DNA of 64,000 nucleotides from Leucobacter triazinivorans (GTDB lineage Bacteria; Actinomycetota; Actinomycetes; Actinomycetales; Microbacteriaceae), in contig NZ_CP035806.1 in NCBI RefSeq assembly GCF_004208635.1, positions 3,038,001 to 3,102,000 of the forward strand, read 5' to 3'. The position numbers were made by a program, and so were the translations under genes. Positions 8,335 through 16,750 of the stretch are shown here, piece after piece. The notes beneath the pieces were generated by a model that searched no databases, was not told where the DNA came from, and saw only the letters and a program-made list of their open reading frames with translations. Numbering within the stretch: position 1 is the stretch's first letter; every line of letters begins with the position of its first letter.

Positions 8335-8353
8335 TCTATACTCAGAGTATAGA
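8335..8353. promoter_or_regulatory. Perfect palindromic operator overlapping the kinase promoter
   Basis: TCTATACTCAGAGTATAGA is a perfect 9+1+9 palindrome 50 bp upstream of the kinase start. Read on the minus strand it contains TATACT and TATAGA, either of which would serve as a -10 box, so a bound dimeric repressor would block transcription. A TetR or GntR protein is expected; AraC proteins normally use direct repeats. The TetR gene starting at 8796 is the nearest candidate. Confidence 0.7.
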
Positions 8354-8445
8354 AAGTCGCGACCTGCAGCGCAAGTGCCCGATCGGCGAGTGCGGGCGGC
8401 CCTGCTTTCGCGCCCGGACCCCTGCTCCCGCACGGATCACCTCCT

Positions 8446-8502
8446 CGAGATCCCGATTTCTGTCGCTCCTAGGACGGCGCGGCGACGAGAATCGGGATCT
8501 CG
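8446..8502. repeat. Inverted repeat, CGAGATCCCGATT family, copy 1
   Basis: CGAGATCCCGATT and AATCGGGATCTCG form 13-bp perfect arms, extended to 17/20 by the flanking bases, around a ~30-base centre containing GTCGCTC. A second copy with the same arms and centre word lies at 41101-41157. No adjacent gene ends here: the kinase is transcribed leftwards and the next gene starts at 8796. Confidence 0.8.
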
Positions 8503-8507
8503 TCGCA

Positions 8508-8760
8508 TGAGGGGCGGGGCTGCGGTGCGGGACGGGGCGGGACGGGGGCTGCGGGACGGGGCTGCGGTGCGGGGTGGGACGGGACAGGGACAGTGCGGTG
8601 CGGGACGGGGACGGTGTGGGGCGGGGACGGTGTGGGGCGGGGCGGGGCGGGGCGGGGCTGCGGTGCGGGACGGTGCGGGACGGGGACGGTGCGGGACGGG
8701 GGGGGTGCGGGACGGAACGGAACGGGGCGGGAGGCGGCTCGACGGACCCGCGCCCCGGCT
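8508..8760. repeat. G-rich, strand-asymmetric low-complexity tract
   Basis: About 250 bases of degenerate GCGGGACGGGG, GGGGCTGCGGTGCGG and GGGACGGTGTGGGGCGG units with almost no C-runs on this strand. It fills the gap upstream of the TetR gene at 8796. Several long frames cross it on both strands, but their translations are Arg/Gly or Pro/Arg strings and I do not call genes. Many GGGG runs could form G-quadruplexes. Confidence 0.8.
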
Positions 8761-8795
8761 CGAGGCGGCGGAGGCGCGGACTCTAGAATGAACGT

Positions 8796-9407
8796 GTGAA
8801 CCGGGACAGCGGAAGCCGGGCGACCAGCCTGCGCGAGCGGAGGCAGCAGCGCACCCGGCGCGAGCTCGTCGACGCGGTGCTCGCCGTGGTGGCGACGGGC
8901 GGCCTCGCGGAGACGACGATCGACCGCATCTCGGCCGAGTCCGGGATCTCGCGCGGCACCGTCTACGCGCACTTCCCGGGCGGTCGCGACGAGCTGCTGC
9001 GGGCGGCCTACGCGAGGCTCGGCGAGCAGCTGGTGGACCGCACCCGCGAGGCCGTGCTCGCCGCGGACGACTGGCGGGGGCGGATCGTCGCGCATGCACG
9101 CGCGATGTTCGACCTGGCGGGCGACGCGCGCATCGGCCACTTCTACAACGTCTCGGGTCCGACGCTCATCGTGGACGGCGCAGAGCGCGGCATCGGCTCG
9201 GGCGCGAGTATCCTGTCGATCCGGGAGGCGCTCCAGCGGGCGCAGGTTTCGGGCGACGTCGACGCCGGGGTCGACGCCGACGCGGCCGCGGTGCTGCTGG
9301 TCGGAGCGCTGCGCGAGGCGGCGATCGGGGTGGCGGCGCAGACCGTCGACCCGCGGCGCGCGGCTGCATCCTTCGAGCGGCTGGTCGACGGACTGGCTGC
9401 GCGCTGA
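8796..9407 (+). CDS. TetR-family transcriptional regulator
   Basis: A 203-residue repressor-type protein. The N-terminal helix-turn-helix is clear: RRELVDAVLAVVATGGLAETTIDRISA and SGISRGTVYAHFPGGRDELL, residues ~20-70. The C-terminal ligand domain is all-helical. The GTG at 8796 is preceded by a distant GGAGG; a closer ATG at 8788 hits a stop after three codons. It is convergent with the TetR gene at 9435-10004. The G-rich tract precedes it. Its target is unknown; the 8335-8353 palindrome is a possible site. The effector cannot be read from the sequence. Confidence 0.88.
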   Translation: MNRDSGSRATSLRERRQQRTRRELVDAVLAVVATGGLAETTIDRISAESGISRGTVYAHFPGGRDELLRAAYARLGEQLVDRTREAVLAADDWRGRIVAHARAMFDLAGDARIGHFYNVSGPTLIVDGAERGIGSGASILSIREALQRAQVSGDVDAGVDADAAAVLLVGALREAAIGVAAQTVDPRRAAASFERLVDGLAAR

Positions 9408-9434
9408 GGCTCCCGATCGACTTCGGCGGGGCGC

Positions 9435-10004
9435 CTACAGTGCGGCGAGGAGCGCGTCGACCGCGGTGCGCGTCAGGGAGGTGCGCGCGGGGTCGCGGTC
9501 GAAGTCGCCGATGAAGACGTTGCCCAGCGCGGCGGTCAGCACCCCCTGCGCCGCGGCCTCCCGGGCGGCGGGGGAGGCGGCGGGCTTCGCCGCCGCGATG
9601 CAGGCGGCGAGCCGGCTCCGGGTCGAGCCGTAGGCGGCTGCAAGGGTCGCGGCGATGTCCTGATCGGTGCGCGCGAGCTCGACGAACGCGAGCACGATGG
9701 CGTTCTCGGCGCTCGAACTCGCGAACTCCTCTCCGAACAGGAAATCGAGCGCTCCCTCGAGGTCGTCGACCCCGCTGGGCAGGATCGCGGGGGAGCCGGT
9801 CTCATCTGCGTAGAAGGCGCGCGCGGCGTCGAGCAGGAGGCGATCCCGGTTGCCCGCGAAGTGGCGCACGTGCCCTCGGGACATGCCTGCGGTGTCGGCG
9901 ATGCGATCGAGGGTCGTGCCGCTGATCCCGCGCTCCGAGATGGTGCGCAGCGTGGCATCGATGATCTGTTCGCGGCGTTCGTCGGCCACGGAGGGGCGTG
10001 CCAT
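9435..10004 (-). CDS. TetR-family regulator divergent from CocE-type hydrolase
   Basis: A 189-residue protein with a TetR DNA-binding domain at residues 8-55 (IDATLRTISERGISGTTLDRIADTAGMSRG, then HVRHFAGNRDRLL). The remainder is the helical ligand-binding domain. It is divergently placed from the hydrolase at 10156 across a 151-bp gap that holds a large palindrome at 10059-10083, the likely operator for both directions. The same core motif occurs at 22530-22545 ahead of the flavin monooxygenase, so this regulator may control both units. That link is inference from the shared motif. Confidence 0.88.
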   Translation of the reverse strand: MARPSVADERREQIIDATLRTISERGISGTTLDRIADTAGMSRGHVRHFAGNRDRLLLDAARAFYADETGSPAILPSGVDDLEGALDFLFGEEFASSSAENAIVLAFVELARTDQDIAATLAAAYGSTRSRLAACIAAAKPAASPAAREAAAQGVLTAALGNVFIGDFDRDPARTSLTRTAVDALLAAL

Positions 10005-10058
10005 GCGTGCTCCTGTTCTCTGGGGTTCCAGCCTAGCCCGACCGGGCCGTGCTCGTTT

Positions 10059-10104
10059 TTTAGTCTAGTCGGACTTGACTAAATACCGTGGTTCGCCCTA
10101 ACGT
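10059..10104 (+). promoter_or_regulatory. Promoter with palindromic operator for hydrolase/DUF3237 operon
   Basis: Bases 10059-10083 form a 25-bp palindrome centred on G10071 (12-bp arms, 11 of 12 pairs matching; left arm TTTAGTCTAGTC, right arm GACTTGACTAAA). TTGACT at 10075-10080 inside the right arm fits a -35 box. TAACGT at 10099-10104, after 18 bp, fits a -10 box. A repressor on the palindrome would mask the promoter. The inner core TAGTC-N6-GACTA recurs at 22530. Confidence 0.75.
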
Positions 10105-10155
10105 GTTCACGTCCGGTCGTCGTCGACGGCCGGTGTCCGCCCACGAAGGAGTGAC

Positions 10156-11883
10156 ATGCCCGACATCCTGCACCTGGCCCCGGCGCCGCCCAGCCCGCGT
10201 GCGATTCAGGAGCGCGTGCGCACCCGCGACGGCGTCCACCTCGCCACGGACGTCTATCTGCCGGGCGGGGAGCCGGGCGCTCCCGAAGAGCGACGAAGCG
10301 GAGTTGCGCGAGCGGCGTGCGACGTCGCCGGCGACCGCGATCGCGTGCCGGGCGACACCATCCTCATCCGTCTGCCGTATGACAAGAGCGGCGCCTATAC
10401 CTTCATTCCGCTCGTCGCCGAGTACTTCACCGCCCGCGGCTACCGCGTCGTGGCCCAGGACGTGCGCGGCAAGTTCCGCTCCGAGGGCGAGGCGCTGCTC
10501 TTCGTGAACGAGGTGGACGACGGCTACGACACCATCGAGTGGATCACGACCCAGCCGTGGTCGAACGGGCGCGTGGCGATGTGGGGAGACAGCTACTACG
10601 GCTACACCCAGTGGGCCGCCGCCGCGAGCGGGCATCCGGCGCTCACAGCGATCGCGCCCCGCGTCACGGGCACGGGCCTGGGGGAGCCGGTGCGGCGCGA
10701 CCCCGGCGATCGCACGCGCGGCGTCGAGATGGGCATCACCAACATGTACCCCCTCACGCACTTCTTCGGGCGGGACACCTACCTGTGGGAGCCCGACTGG
10801 TCGAGGCGCGACTTCTCGGCGCAGGCCGAGGCCTTCATGGAGCGGCAGGGCCGGCGATCGATCTCCTACGACCAGTGGGTGCCGCACCCGGTGCCGCTGC
10901 GGCGGTTCCCCCGCGGCAGCGCGTTCGCGGGTCCCTCCGTGCCGGTCCTGCACACCATCGGCTGGTGGGACAACTGCGCCCCCCTGTCGTGGGCCGACGT
11001 CGCGGAGATCGCGCGGCACCCGAACTGGGACGCGCACCACTTCCTGCGGATCGAGTCGATCGATCACGAGAACCACGCGCTGCTGGAGCCCGACGCCGAT
11101 CGCGTGGAGGACCGCAGCGAGGCGCAGATCCGCGCCATGCTGCCGGGCTACCTCGATCCGGCGCTCGAGTTCTTCGAGGTGTTCGTGCGCGGAAACGGCC
11201 GCGCGGCCGACATCCCCCGGGTGACCTGGAGCCTGGGCGGCACCGAGGAGCTCCGCACCGAGGAGGTGTGGCCGCCGGAGGGCATCCGCGTGCAGAGGCG
11301 CTTCGCGACCCCCGACGGGTCGCTCGCGGCCGAGCGGCCGGACCGGGCCGAGGAGCTCGGCTGGCAGCACGATCCCGCGGATCCGGTGCCGTCGAGCGTG
11401 CCCGACGCGTTCTCGTACCTGCGGCACCTGCCCGACGAGGCGCCTCTCGGCGAGCGCGACGACGTGCTGACCTTCGTGTCGGGGCCGCAGCAGAACGATG
11501 TCGACCTCGCGGGCCCCGTCGTCGCCCGCGCGAGCGTGCGATCCACGGGGCCGGTCATGGACTGCTTCGTGCGGCTGCTGGATCTCGCGCCGGACGGCAC
11601 CGCCCTGCGCATCGCACGCGGTCAGCTGCAACTGCGCGGAGCCACCGACCCCGAGACGCTCGAGATCGATCTCGGACAGCTCGGCTATCGCTTGCGTGCC
11701 GGCCATCGCCTGCGGGTGCACGTGTCGAGCAGCGACTATCCGGAATTCCTGCCCCAGCCGGGCACGGGAGGCGACCCCTGGACGGAAGGAGAGCACATGG
11801 AGACCAACACGCAGTTCCTGCGCGTCGGAGGCGTCGACGGGTTCGCGATCGAGCTGCCCGTGCTCGACGGGGAGCTCGCGTGA
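10156..11883 (+). CDS. CocE/NonD-family alpha/beta hydrolase (X-Pro dipeptidyl-peptidase S15-like)
   Basis: A 575-residue serine hydrolase of the cocaine esterase/glutaryl-7-ACA acylase type. The nucleophile is S146 in GDSYYG. The acid/base pair is probably in GWWDNCAP and IDHENHALLE. A C-terminal jelly-roll domain is seen (from ~430: VDLAGPVVARASVRS ... ETNTQFL). There is no signal peptide, so it is cytoplasmic. The ATG has GAAGGAG seven bases upstream. An Arg/Ala-rich stretch at about residues 40-66, before DTILIRLPYDKSG, looks like an insertion relative to typical members. It hydrolyses an ester or amide, identity unknown. The stop overlaps the start of a DUF3237 gene. Confidence 0.85.
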   Translation: MPDILHLAPAPPSPRAIQERVRTRDGVHLATDVYLPGGEPGAPEERRSGVARAACDVAGDRDRVPGDTILIRLPYDKSGAYTFIPLVAEYFTARGYRVVAQDVRGKFRSEGEALLFVNEVDDGYDTIEWITTQPWSNGRVAMWGDSYYGYTQWAAAASGHPALTAIAPRVTGTGLGEPVRRDPGDRTRGVEMGITNMYPLTHFFGRDTYLWEPDWSRRDFSAQAEAFMERQGRRSISYDQWVPHPVPLRRFPRGSAFAGPSVPVLHTIGWWDNCAPLSWADVAEIARHPNWDAHHFLRIESIDHENHALLEPDADRVEDRSEAQIRAMLPGYLDPALEFFEVFVRGNGRAADIPRVTWSLGGTEELRTEEVWPPEGIRVQRRFATPDGSLAAERPDRAEELGWQHDPADPVPSSVPDAFSYLRHLPDEAPLGERDDVLTFVSGPQQNDVDLAGPVVARASVRSTGPVMDCFVRLLDLAPDGTALRIARGQLQLRGATDPETLEIDLGQLGYRLRAGHRLRVHVSSSDYPEFLPQPGTGGDPWTEGEHMETNTQFLRVGGVDGFAIELPVLDGELA

Positions 11884-12362
11884 GCGCCGCCGCGCCCCCG
11901 GCGGGGATGCCGCGCCTCGAGTTCGCCTTCGAGATCCGCGTCGACTGCGCCCCCGACCTGCACATCGGTCGCGGCGCCGACGAGGTGCTCACACTCACCC
12001 CCATCACGGGCGGAACCGTGACGGGTCCGCTGCTGCGCGGCGACGTGCTCGCCGGCGGCGGGGACTGGGCGGTGGAGCGCTCCGGCACGGCGCAGCTCGA
12101 GGCGCGCTACGCGATCCGCGCAGCCGACGGGGCCGTGATCGAGGTGCTCAATCGCGGGTACTTCCGCGCGAGCGAGGATGCGCTCGCACGGATGGATCGC
12201 GGTGAGCGCGTGCCCGAGGACGACCCCGGGGTCTACTTCCGCACCGCCCCCGTGTTCCAGACCGATGCCCCGGCGCACCGCTGGCTCGCCGAGCACCAGT
12301 TCGTCGGGCTGGCGCGCGACGAAGACGGCCAGGTGTGCATCCGCGTGTTCGTGGTGCGCTGA
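11880..12362 (+). CDS. DUF3237 family protein, copy 1
   Basis: A 160-residue protein of a widespread family with no established biochemistry; known structures are small beta-barrels. Family features visible: TPITGGTVTGPLLRG, the glycine-rich AGGGDW turn, LEARYAI, a VLNRGYFR strand and the ending WLAEHQFVGLARDEDG followed by a strand. The GTG start at 11880 overlaps the hydrolase stop by 4 bp (GTGA), so it is translationally coupled. One of three DUF3237 genes in the window (others at 18507 and 23846), each overlapping the end of a different upstream gene. A ligand-binding or accessory role toward the partner's substrate is inference. Confidence 0.85.
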   Translation: MSAAAPPAGMPRLEFAFEIRVDCAPDLHIGRGADEVLTLTPITGGTVTGPLLRGDVLAGGGDWAVERSGTAQLEARYAIRAADGAVIEVLNRGYFRASEDALARMDRGERVPEDDPGVYFRTAPVFQTDAPAHRWLAEHQFVGLARDEDGQVCIRVFVVR

Positions 12363-12412
12363 TGCGGGCGCGAGACGGAGACGTGCGCGGCGCCGCTTCG
12401 GCGACGGCGACG

Positions 12413-13000
12413 TCAGCGCGGGGCGCGCGGGGTGCGCGGCAGTGCGCGCAGTGCGGCCAGCGCCACCTCCCGGGTGCGCCGGGTGGCCCATCGGGTCGGG
12501 TCCTCGGCGTTGGCGAAGTATGCGCCGCGCAGCAGGAGGTAGCCGAGGTCGGCGGCGAGATCTGCATCGGCGAACCCGGCCTCCGCCGCGGTGCGACGCA
12601 GCGCTTCGCGGAACGCCTCGGATTCCCGGCGGAGTGCATCGCGCAGCGTCGCCTCGACGTCGGCGTTGGCGACGATCTCCAGGATCAAGGCGCGCAGCAC
12701 GGCTTCGGTCTCGTCGGGATCGGGCTCGCCCGCGACGAGCGCTTCGAAGCGCTGGAGCGGGGAGAGTCCGGCGGCGATGTGCTCGTAGTCGGCGCGCCAT
12801 CGGGCGCTCGCCCGATCGAGCACGTTGAGGATCAGCGCGGCGCGGGACGGCAGGTAGTTGGTGACCAGGGTCGTGGATCCGCCGAGCTCGCGGGCCACCG
12901 CGCGGATCGTGACCGCGTGGGCGCCCGACGCGCGCGCGACCCGCACGGTGGCGTCGGCGATGTCGCGCAGTCGGGCCTCGGGGTCGATGTCCTTGGGCAT
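12413..13000 (-). CDS. TetR-family regulator divergent from peptide-type ABC transporter
   Basis: A 195-residue protein. The HTH lies at ~10-55 (LRDIADATVRVARASGAHAVTIRAVARELGGST), with a C-terminal TetR-type helical domain. It is divergent from the solute-binding gene at 13119 and convergent with DUF3237 copy 1. The 118-bp divergent gap contains an AT-rich stretch with TATATT near 13056, a plausible -10 for the transporter. I see only a weak palindrome there (ATGTACAAC/GCTGTTATAT). It probably controls the transporter operon; the evidence is position only. Confidence 0.85.
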   Translation of the reverse strand: MPKDIDPEARLRDIADATVRVARASGAHAVTIRAVARELGGSTTLVTNYLPSRAALILNVLDRASARWRADYEHIAAGLSPLQRFEALVAGEPDPDETEAVLRALILEIVANADVEATLRDALRRESEAFREALRRTAAEAGFADADLAADLGYLLLRGAYFANAEDPTRWATRRTREVALAALRALPRTPRAPR

Positions 13001-13118
13001 GCCGTGAGCCTATCGATCGGCACCGGGGGAAGGCAACAATGATGTACAACGCTGTTATATTTAGATCAGAGCCGGACGGATCGCAGAGGATCCGGCCGCA
13101 TTCCGAAAGGACGAAGCC

Positions 13119-14765
13119 ATGAAACGAAGTGGACTGCTGGTGGGCCTGGCCCTCGGAACCGCGACCCTGCTCGCCGCGACCGCGTGCGCGCCCCGCGACG
13201 GCGGCACTGCGGGAGGCGGCAGCGCCCCCGTGGATCAGGCGCAGCTCGTCGCCGCGCTGCCCGCCGGAACGCAGCCCGTCGAACGGGTGACCTGGTCGGT
13301 CGTCGAGGGGGAGCCGGCCACGCTCGACCCCGGAGCCTCGGCCAACCTGATCATCCCCAACCTGTGCGACAACCTGCTCTCGCTGCAGCCGGACTTCACG
13401 ATCGAACCCGGAGTCGCGGAGCGCGCGGAGTTCGTCGATCCCGTCACCTTCGTCATCGACCTGCGCGACGATGTGCGCTTCTGGGACGGCTCTCCCGTCA
13501 CCGCGGACGATGTGGTCTACAGCCTGCAGCGCGGCCAGAATCCCCAATCGCAGTGGTACGGCGCGTTCGCGCTGGTGCAGAGCATCGAGCAGACCGGCGA
13601 GCGTCAGGTCACCGTGCGGTTCAACGCCCCCGACCTCGACTTCCGCAACGCGATCGCCGGGCAGGGCGGAGCGGTGATGAGCCGGGCCTTCGGCGACGAG
13701 GTCGGCCCGGCGCTCGGCAGTTCCGACGCCGGGCTCATGTGCACCGGCCCGTTCGTGCTCGAGCCGGGCGGCTGGACGCCCGGTCGCGCGATCGAGGTGG
13801 TGGCCAACGACGACTACTGGGGCGATGCGCCGCTCGTGCAGGAGCTCGAGTTCGTCTTCGTGACCGACAGCTCGACGCTGGCCACCGCGCTCACCCAGGG
13901 GGAGATCGACGGCGCCTACAACGTCTCGCCGAGCTCCCGATCGGCGTTCGAGGGCGAGGGCGCCGGGTCGCTCGTGCTCGGTCCGTCTACCGCGTCCTAC
14001 AGCTTCGGACCCGCGACCGCCGAGGGCCCCGCGGCCAATGCGACCTTCCGAGCCGCGCTCAGCGCGACGATCGACCGCGAGCAGTACATCGACACCGTGC
14101 TGGGCGGACTCGGCGAGGTGCAGAAGACCATGGTGCCGCCGTTCAGCTTCTCGTCTCTCGAAGCCGCAGACATCTATCGCGCGGGCTACGACGCCCTCGA
14201 GACGCCGGGCCGGGACCTCGAACGGGCGAGGGAGCTGCTCGAGGAGAGCGGCGAACCACTCGATCGACCCCTCGTCATCGCGATCCCCGCGGGTGCCAAG
14301 GAGTTCCAGCAGACCGCGACGATCCTGCAGAGCTCCGCGCAGGAGATCGGCGTCGACATCGAGATCGAGGAGCTGCAGCCCGCCGACTTCGGCGCGATGT
14401 TCTACGACCCTGCGGGGCGCGAGGGCATCGACTTCGTCTCGACCCAGGGCTACCTCGAAGTGCCGGGGGTCACCGGCTACCCCTCGCTGTTCATGCTGCC
14501 CGCCGAGACCGGCGGCGTCTTCAACTGGAGCGGCTACGACGACGAGCGGGTGACCGCGCACATGCAGGCGGCCCGCACGGCCCCGGATGTCGAGACCGCG
14601 GCCGAGGAGTTCGTGGCGGCGCAGGAGATCTTCACGCCCGACCAGCTGCAGGTGACTCTGGCCGGCGCGTATCAGACCACCTACCTGAACGACGAGCTGA
14701 GCGGCGCAGTGACCTCGATCGCCATCTACAGCAGCCCCTGGGCGCTCCACCTCGGCGGCAAGTGA
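13119..14765 (+). CDS. Oligopeptide/nickel-type ABC transporter substrate-binding lipoprotein (family 5)
   Basis: A 548-residue family 5 solute receptor. The lipoprotein signal peptide ends at C23 (LLAATAC). The mature protein has the typical order: ATLDPGASANLIIPNLCDNLL near the N-terminus, VTFVIDLRDDVRFWDGSPVTADDVVYSL around 110-135, and the C-terminal lobe with TIDREQYIDTVLGG. It delivers a peptide-like, amide or other organic solute to the permeases encoded downstream. A terminator-type hairpin and a dyad repeat separate it from them, which should raise its level relative to the membrane parts. The adjacent amidohydrolases suggest an amide or cyclic-amide substrate; this is inference. Confidence 0.9.
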   Translation: MKRSGLLVGLALGTATLLAATACAPRDGGTAGGGSAPVDQAQLVAALPAGTQPVERVTWSVVEGEPATLDPGASANLIIPNLCDNLLSLQPDFTIEPGVAERAEFVDPVTFVIDLRDDVRFWDGSPVTADDVVYSLQRGQNPQSQWYGAFALVQSIEQTGERQVTVRFNAPDLDFRNAIAGQGGAVMSRAFGDEVGPALGSSDAGLMCTGPFVLEPGGWTPGRAIEVVANDDYWGDAPLVQELEFVFVTDSSTLATALTQGEIDGAYNVSPSSRSAFEGEGAGSLVLGPSTASYSFGPATAEGPAANATFRAALSATIDREQYIDTVLGGLGEVQKTMVPPFSFSSLEAADIYRAGYDALETPGRDLERARELLEESGEPLDRPLVIAIPAGAKEFQQTATILQSSAQEIGVDIEIEELQPADFGAMFYDPAGREGIDFVSTQGYLEVPGVTGYPSLFMLPAETGGVFNWSGYDDERVTAHMQAARTAPDVETAAEEFVAAQEIFTPDQLQVTLAGAYQTTYLNDELSGAVTSIAIYSSPWALHLGGK

Positions 14766-14768
14766 CGC

Positions 14769-14810
14769 CGGTGGGGTCTGCTCGCCGAGCTCGTCGAGCA
14801 GACCCCACCG
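14769..14810 (+). terminator. Hairpin after solute-binding gene
   Basis: Arms CGGTGGGGTCTGCTCG and exact complement (16 bp) around a 10-base loop, immediately after the stop. It is a partial terminator or mRNA-stabilising structure inside the transporter operon. Confidence 0.8.
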
Positions 14811-14812
14811 AC

Positions 14813-14880
14813 GTCATCCTGCGGCCGCGGAGCGGATCGCAGGATCCAGGCTGAGATTCTGCGACTGCGCGCAGAATGAC
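14813..14880. repeat. Dispersed dyad element (GTCATCCTGCG type), complete copy
   Basis: Outer arms GTCATCCTGCG and CGCAGAATGAC and inner arms TCGCAGGATC and GATTCTGCGA give a nested dyad of about 68 bp, abutting the terminator hairpin. The same plan is seen at 26755-26839. A half element is tandemly repeated at 7085 and 50934. Confidence 0.85.
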
Positions 14881-14936
14881 GACTATCCGATCACAGGCTC
14901 GATGAAGGGCCGGATCAAGATGAAGGAACCCACACC

Positions 14937-15890
14937 ATGAACTGGACACGTCTGCTGCTGGGAAGGATCGGCGGCCTGCTGCTGACGCTCTTCCTCTCGA
15001 GCGTCGTGATCTTCTCGGCACTGCTGCTCACCCCCGGCGACCCGATCGCGGCGCTCGCCGGGGGTGCGAAGCCCACCCCCGAGCTCGTCGCGCAGATTCG
15101 CGCGGAGTACCATCTCGACGACCCCATCTGGATGCGCTATCTCCAGTGGCTCAGCGGCGTCTTCACCGGCGACTTCGGCCGATCCTTCGTCTACAAGACC
15201 GACGTGATGACGCTCATCGCGCCGCGCTTCGGCATCACCCTGCAGCTCGTGCTGCTGACGGTGCTCATCATCCTCGTCGCGGGCGTGGGATCGGGGATCC
15301 TCGCCGCGACTCGCGGCCCCGGCGTGGATCGGGCGGTCGGCATCCTCACCGCGCTCGGCATGGCGCTGCCCGGGTTCGTCGTCGCGATCCTGCTCATCTG
15401 GATCTTCGCGAAGAGCCTCGGCTGGTTCCCGGTCTACGGAGAGGGCGCGCCCGGATGGGACCGGGTCTGGCATCTGATCCTGCCGGCCGTCTCGCTCGCG
15501 GTGATGTTCATCGCCTACGTCAGCCGGGTGACCCGCAGCGCGATCGTCGCCCAGATGCACGCCGAGCACGTGGACACCGCGCGGGTGCGCGGCATCCCTC
15601 GGGCGCGCATCTTCGGCGTGCACGTGTTCCGCAACGCCGCCCCGCAGATTCTCGCGATCTCGGGCACCACGATCGCCGGCCTCTTCGCCGCATCGGCCAT
15701 CGTGGAGGTCGCGTTCGGCGTCGGCGGCATCGGCTCGCTGCTCACCGAGGCCGCGGCCCGGAAGGACCTGCCGGTGGTGCAGCTCGTGTCGCTGATCCTC
15801 GTCGCCGTCTTCGTCGTGCTCAACGCGATCGCCGATCTGATCGGCGCGCTCATCGACCCCGACACCGTCACCGCAGGGAGGCAGGCATGA
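14937..15890 (+). CDS. Peptide-type ABC transporter permease (DppB family)
   Basis: A 317-residue inner-membrane protein with six predicted helices and the DppB/OppB N-terminal pattern (LLTPGDPIAALAGG, then YHLDDPIWMRYLQWLSGVFTGDFGRS). The cytoplasmic EAA-type loop is visible around HVDTARVRGIPRARIFGVHVFRNAA. It forms the channel with the next gene product, whose ATG overlaps its stop by 4 bp. Expression is probably coupled to the two downstream genes. The ATG at 14937 follows a short spacer after the dyad element. Confidence 0.9.
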   Translation: MNWTRLLLGRIGGLLLTLFLSSVVIFSALLLTPGDPIAALAGGAKPTPELVAQIRAEYHLDDPIWMRYLQWLSGVFTGDFGRSFVYKTDVMTLIAPRFGITLQLVLLTVLIILVAGVGSGILAATRGPGVDRAVGILTALGMALPGFVVAILLIWIFAKSLGWFPVYGEGAPGWDRVWHLILPAVSLAVMFIAYVSRVTRSAIVAQMHAEHVDTARVRGIPRARIFGVHVFRNAAPQILAISGTTIAGLFAASAIVEVAFGVGGIGSLLTEAAARKDLPVVQLVSLILVAVFVVLNAIADLIGALIDPDTVTAGRQA

Positions 15891-16750
15891 GCGTCGCTCA
15901 ACTCGCGCAGGGCCGTGTGCCCGCGACGGCGAAGCGGGTCGCCCGCAAGGACTGGCTCTTCTTCTCGGCGCTCGCGGTCTTCGGGGTCATCGCACTGGGC
16001 GCGATCCTCGGGCCGTGGATCGCGCCCTACGACCCGATGCAGCTCTACGTGGGCCCTGAGAACGGGGTGCCCACCCCCGCCAACGTGTTCGGCACGGACG
16101 ACCTCGGGCGCGACATCATCTCGCGCATGCTCGCGGGCGCCGGGGCCAGCGTGTTCGCGCCGCTCGTGGTGGTCGCGCTCTCGACCGCGGGCGGTGCGCT
16201 GCTCGCCATCTGCGCCGCCTGGTTCGGGGGCGGGGTGCGCGCCACGATCTCGCGCATCGTCGACGTGATCTTCGCGATCCCGGGTCTCGTGCTCGCCGTG
16301 CTCGCGGTCGCCATGTTCGGCAAGGGCCTCGTCGCGCCGGTGATCGCGCTGTCGGTCGCCTATATCCCGGTCGTCGCGCGGCTCACGCAGACTGCGGCCT
16401 CGCGAGAGCTCGGCAGACCCTACATCGCCGCACTGCGCGTGCAGGGCGTCTCGAGCGCCGCCATCTGCTTCCGGCACCTCGTTCCGGCGCTGGTGCCCGT
16501 GGTCGCCGCGCAGATGGCCGTCGGGTTCGGCTACGCGATGCTCGATCTCGCCGCGATCTCGTTCCTCGGTCTCGGTCAGCAGCCGCCCGCGGCCGACTGG
16601 GGATCCATGATCTCGAGCGGACAGGCCGGCATCCTCGCCGGGGCGCCCGAGCAGTCGCTGTTCCCCGCCGTCTTCGTGGTGCTCACCGTGCTGTCGGTCA
16701 GCATCATCGGGGCGCGCGTCACCACCTGGGCCGAGGAGAAGGAAAGATGA
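15887..16750 (+). CDS. Peptide-type ABC transporter permease (DppC family)
   Basis: A 287-residue DppC/OppC-type permease. After a short cytoplasmic N-terminus come a membrane helix (LFFSALAVFGVIALGAILG), the family motif NVFGTDDLGRDIISRML, and five further helices with the EAA loop near YIAALRVQGVSSAAICFRHLVPA. The ATG at 15887 overlaps the DppB stop (ATGA) and follows AGGGAGG. Its own stop overlaps the ATG of the ATPase gene. The complete set SBP-B-C-DF is present and appears functional. Confidence 0.9.
   Translation: MSVAQLAQGRVPATAKRVARKDWLFFSALAVFGVIALGAILGPWIAPYDPMQLYVGPENGVPTPANVFGTDDLGRDIISRMLAGAGASVFAPLVVVALSTAGGALLAICAAWFGGGVRATISRIVDVIFAIPGLVLAVLAVAMFGKGLVAPVIALSVAYIPVVARLTQTAASRELGRPYIAALRVQGVSSAAICFRHLVPALVPVVAAQMAVGFGYAMLDLAAISFLGLGQQPPAADWGSMISSGQAGILAGAPEQSLFPAVFVVLTVLSVSIIGARVTTWAEEKER

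Noticed and set aside
8375..9140. Open frames within the G-rich tract on both strands
   Set aside because: They are made of degenerate Gly/Arg/Ala or Pro/Arg repeats without ribosome sites and overlap the TetR gene.
11736..14750. 1004-codon minus-strand frame opposite the TetR and solute-binding genes
   Set aside because: It covers a real TetR gene and a clear lipoprotein in other frames. Its product has no recognisable domain.
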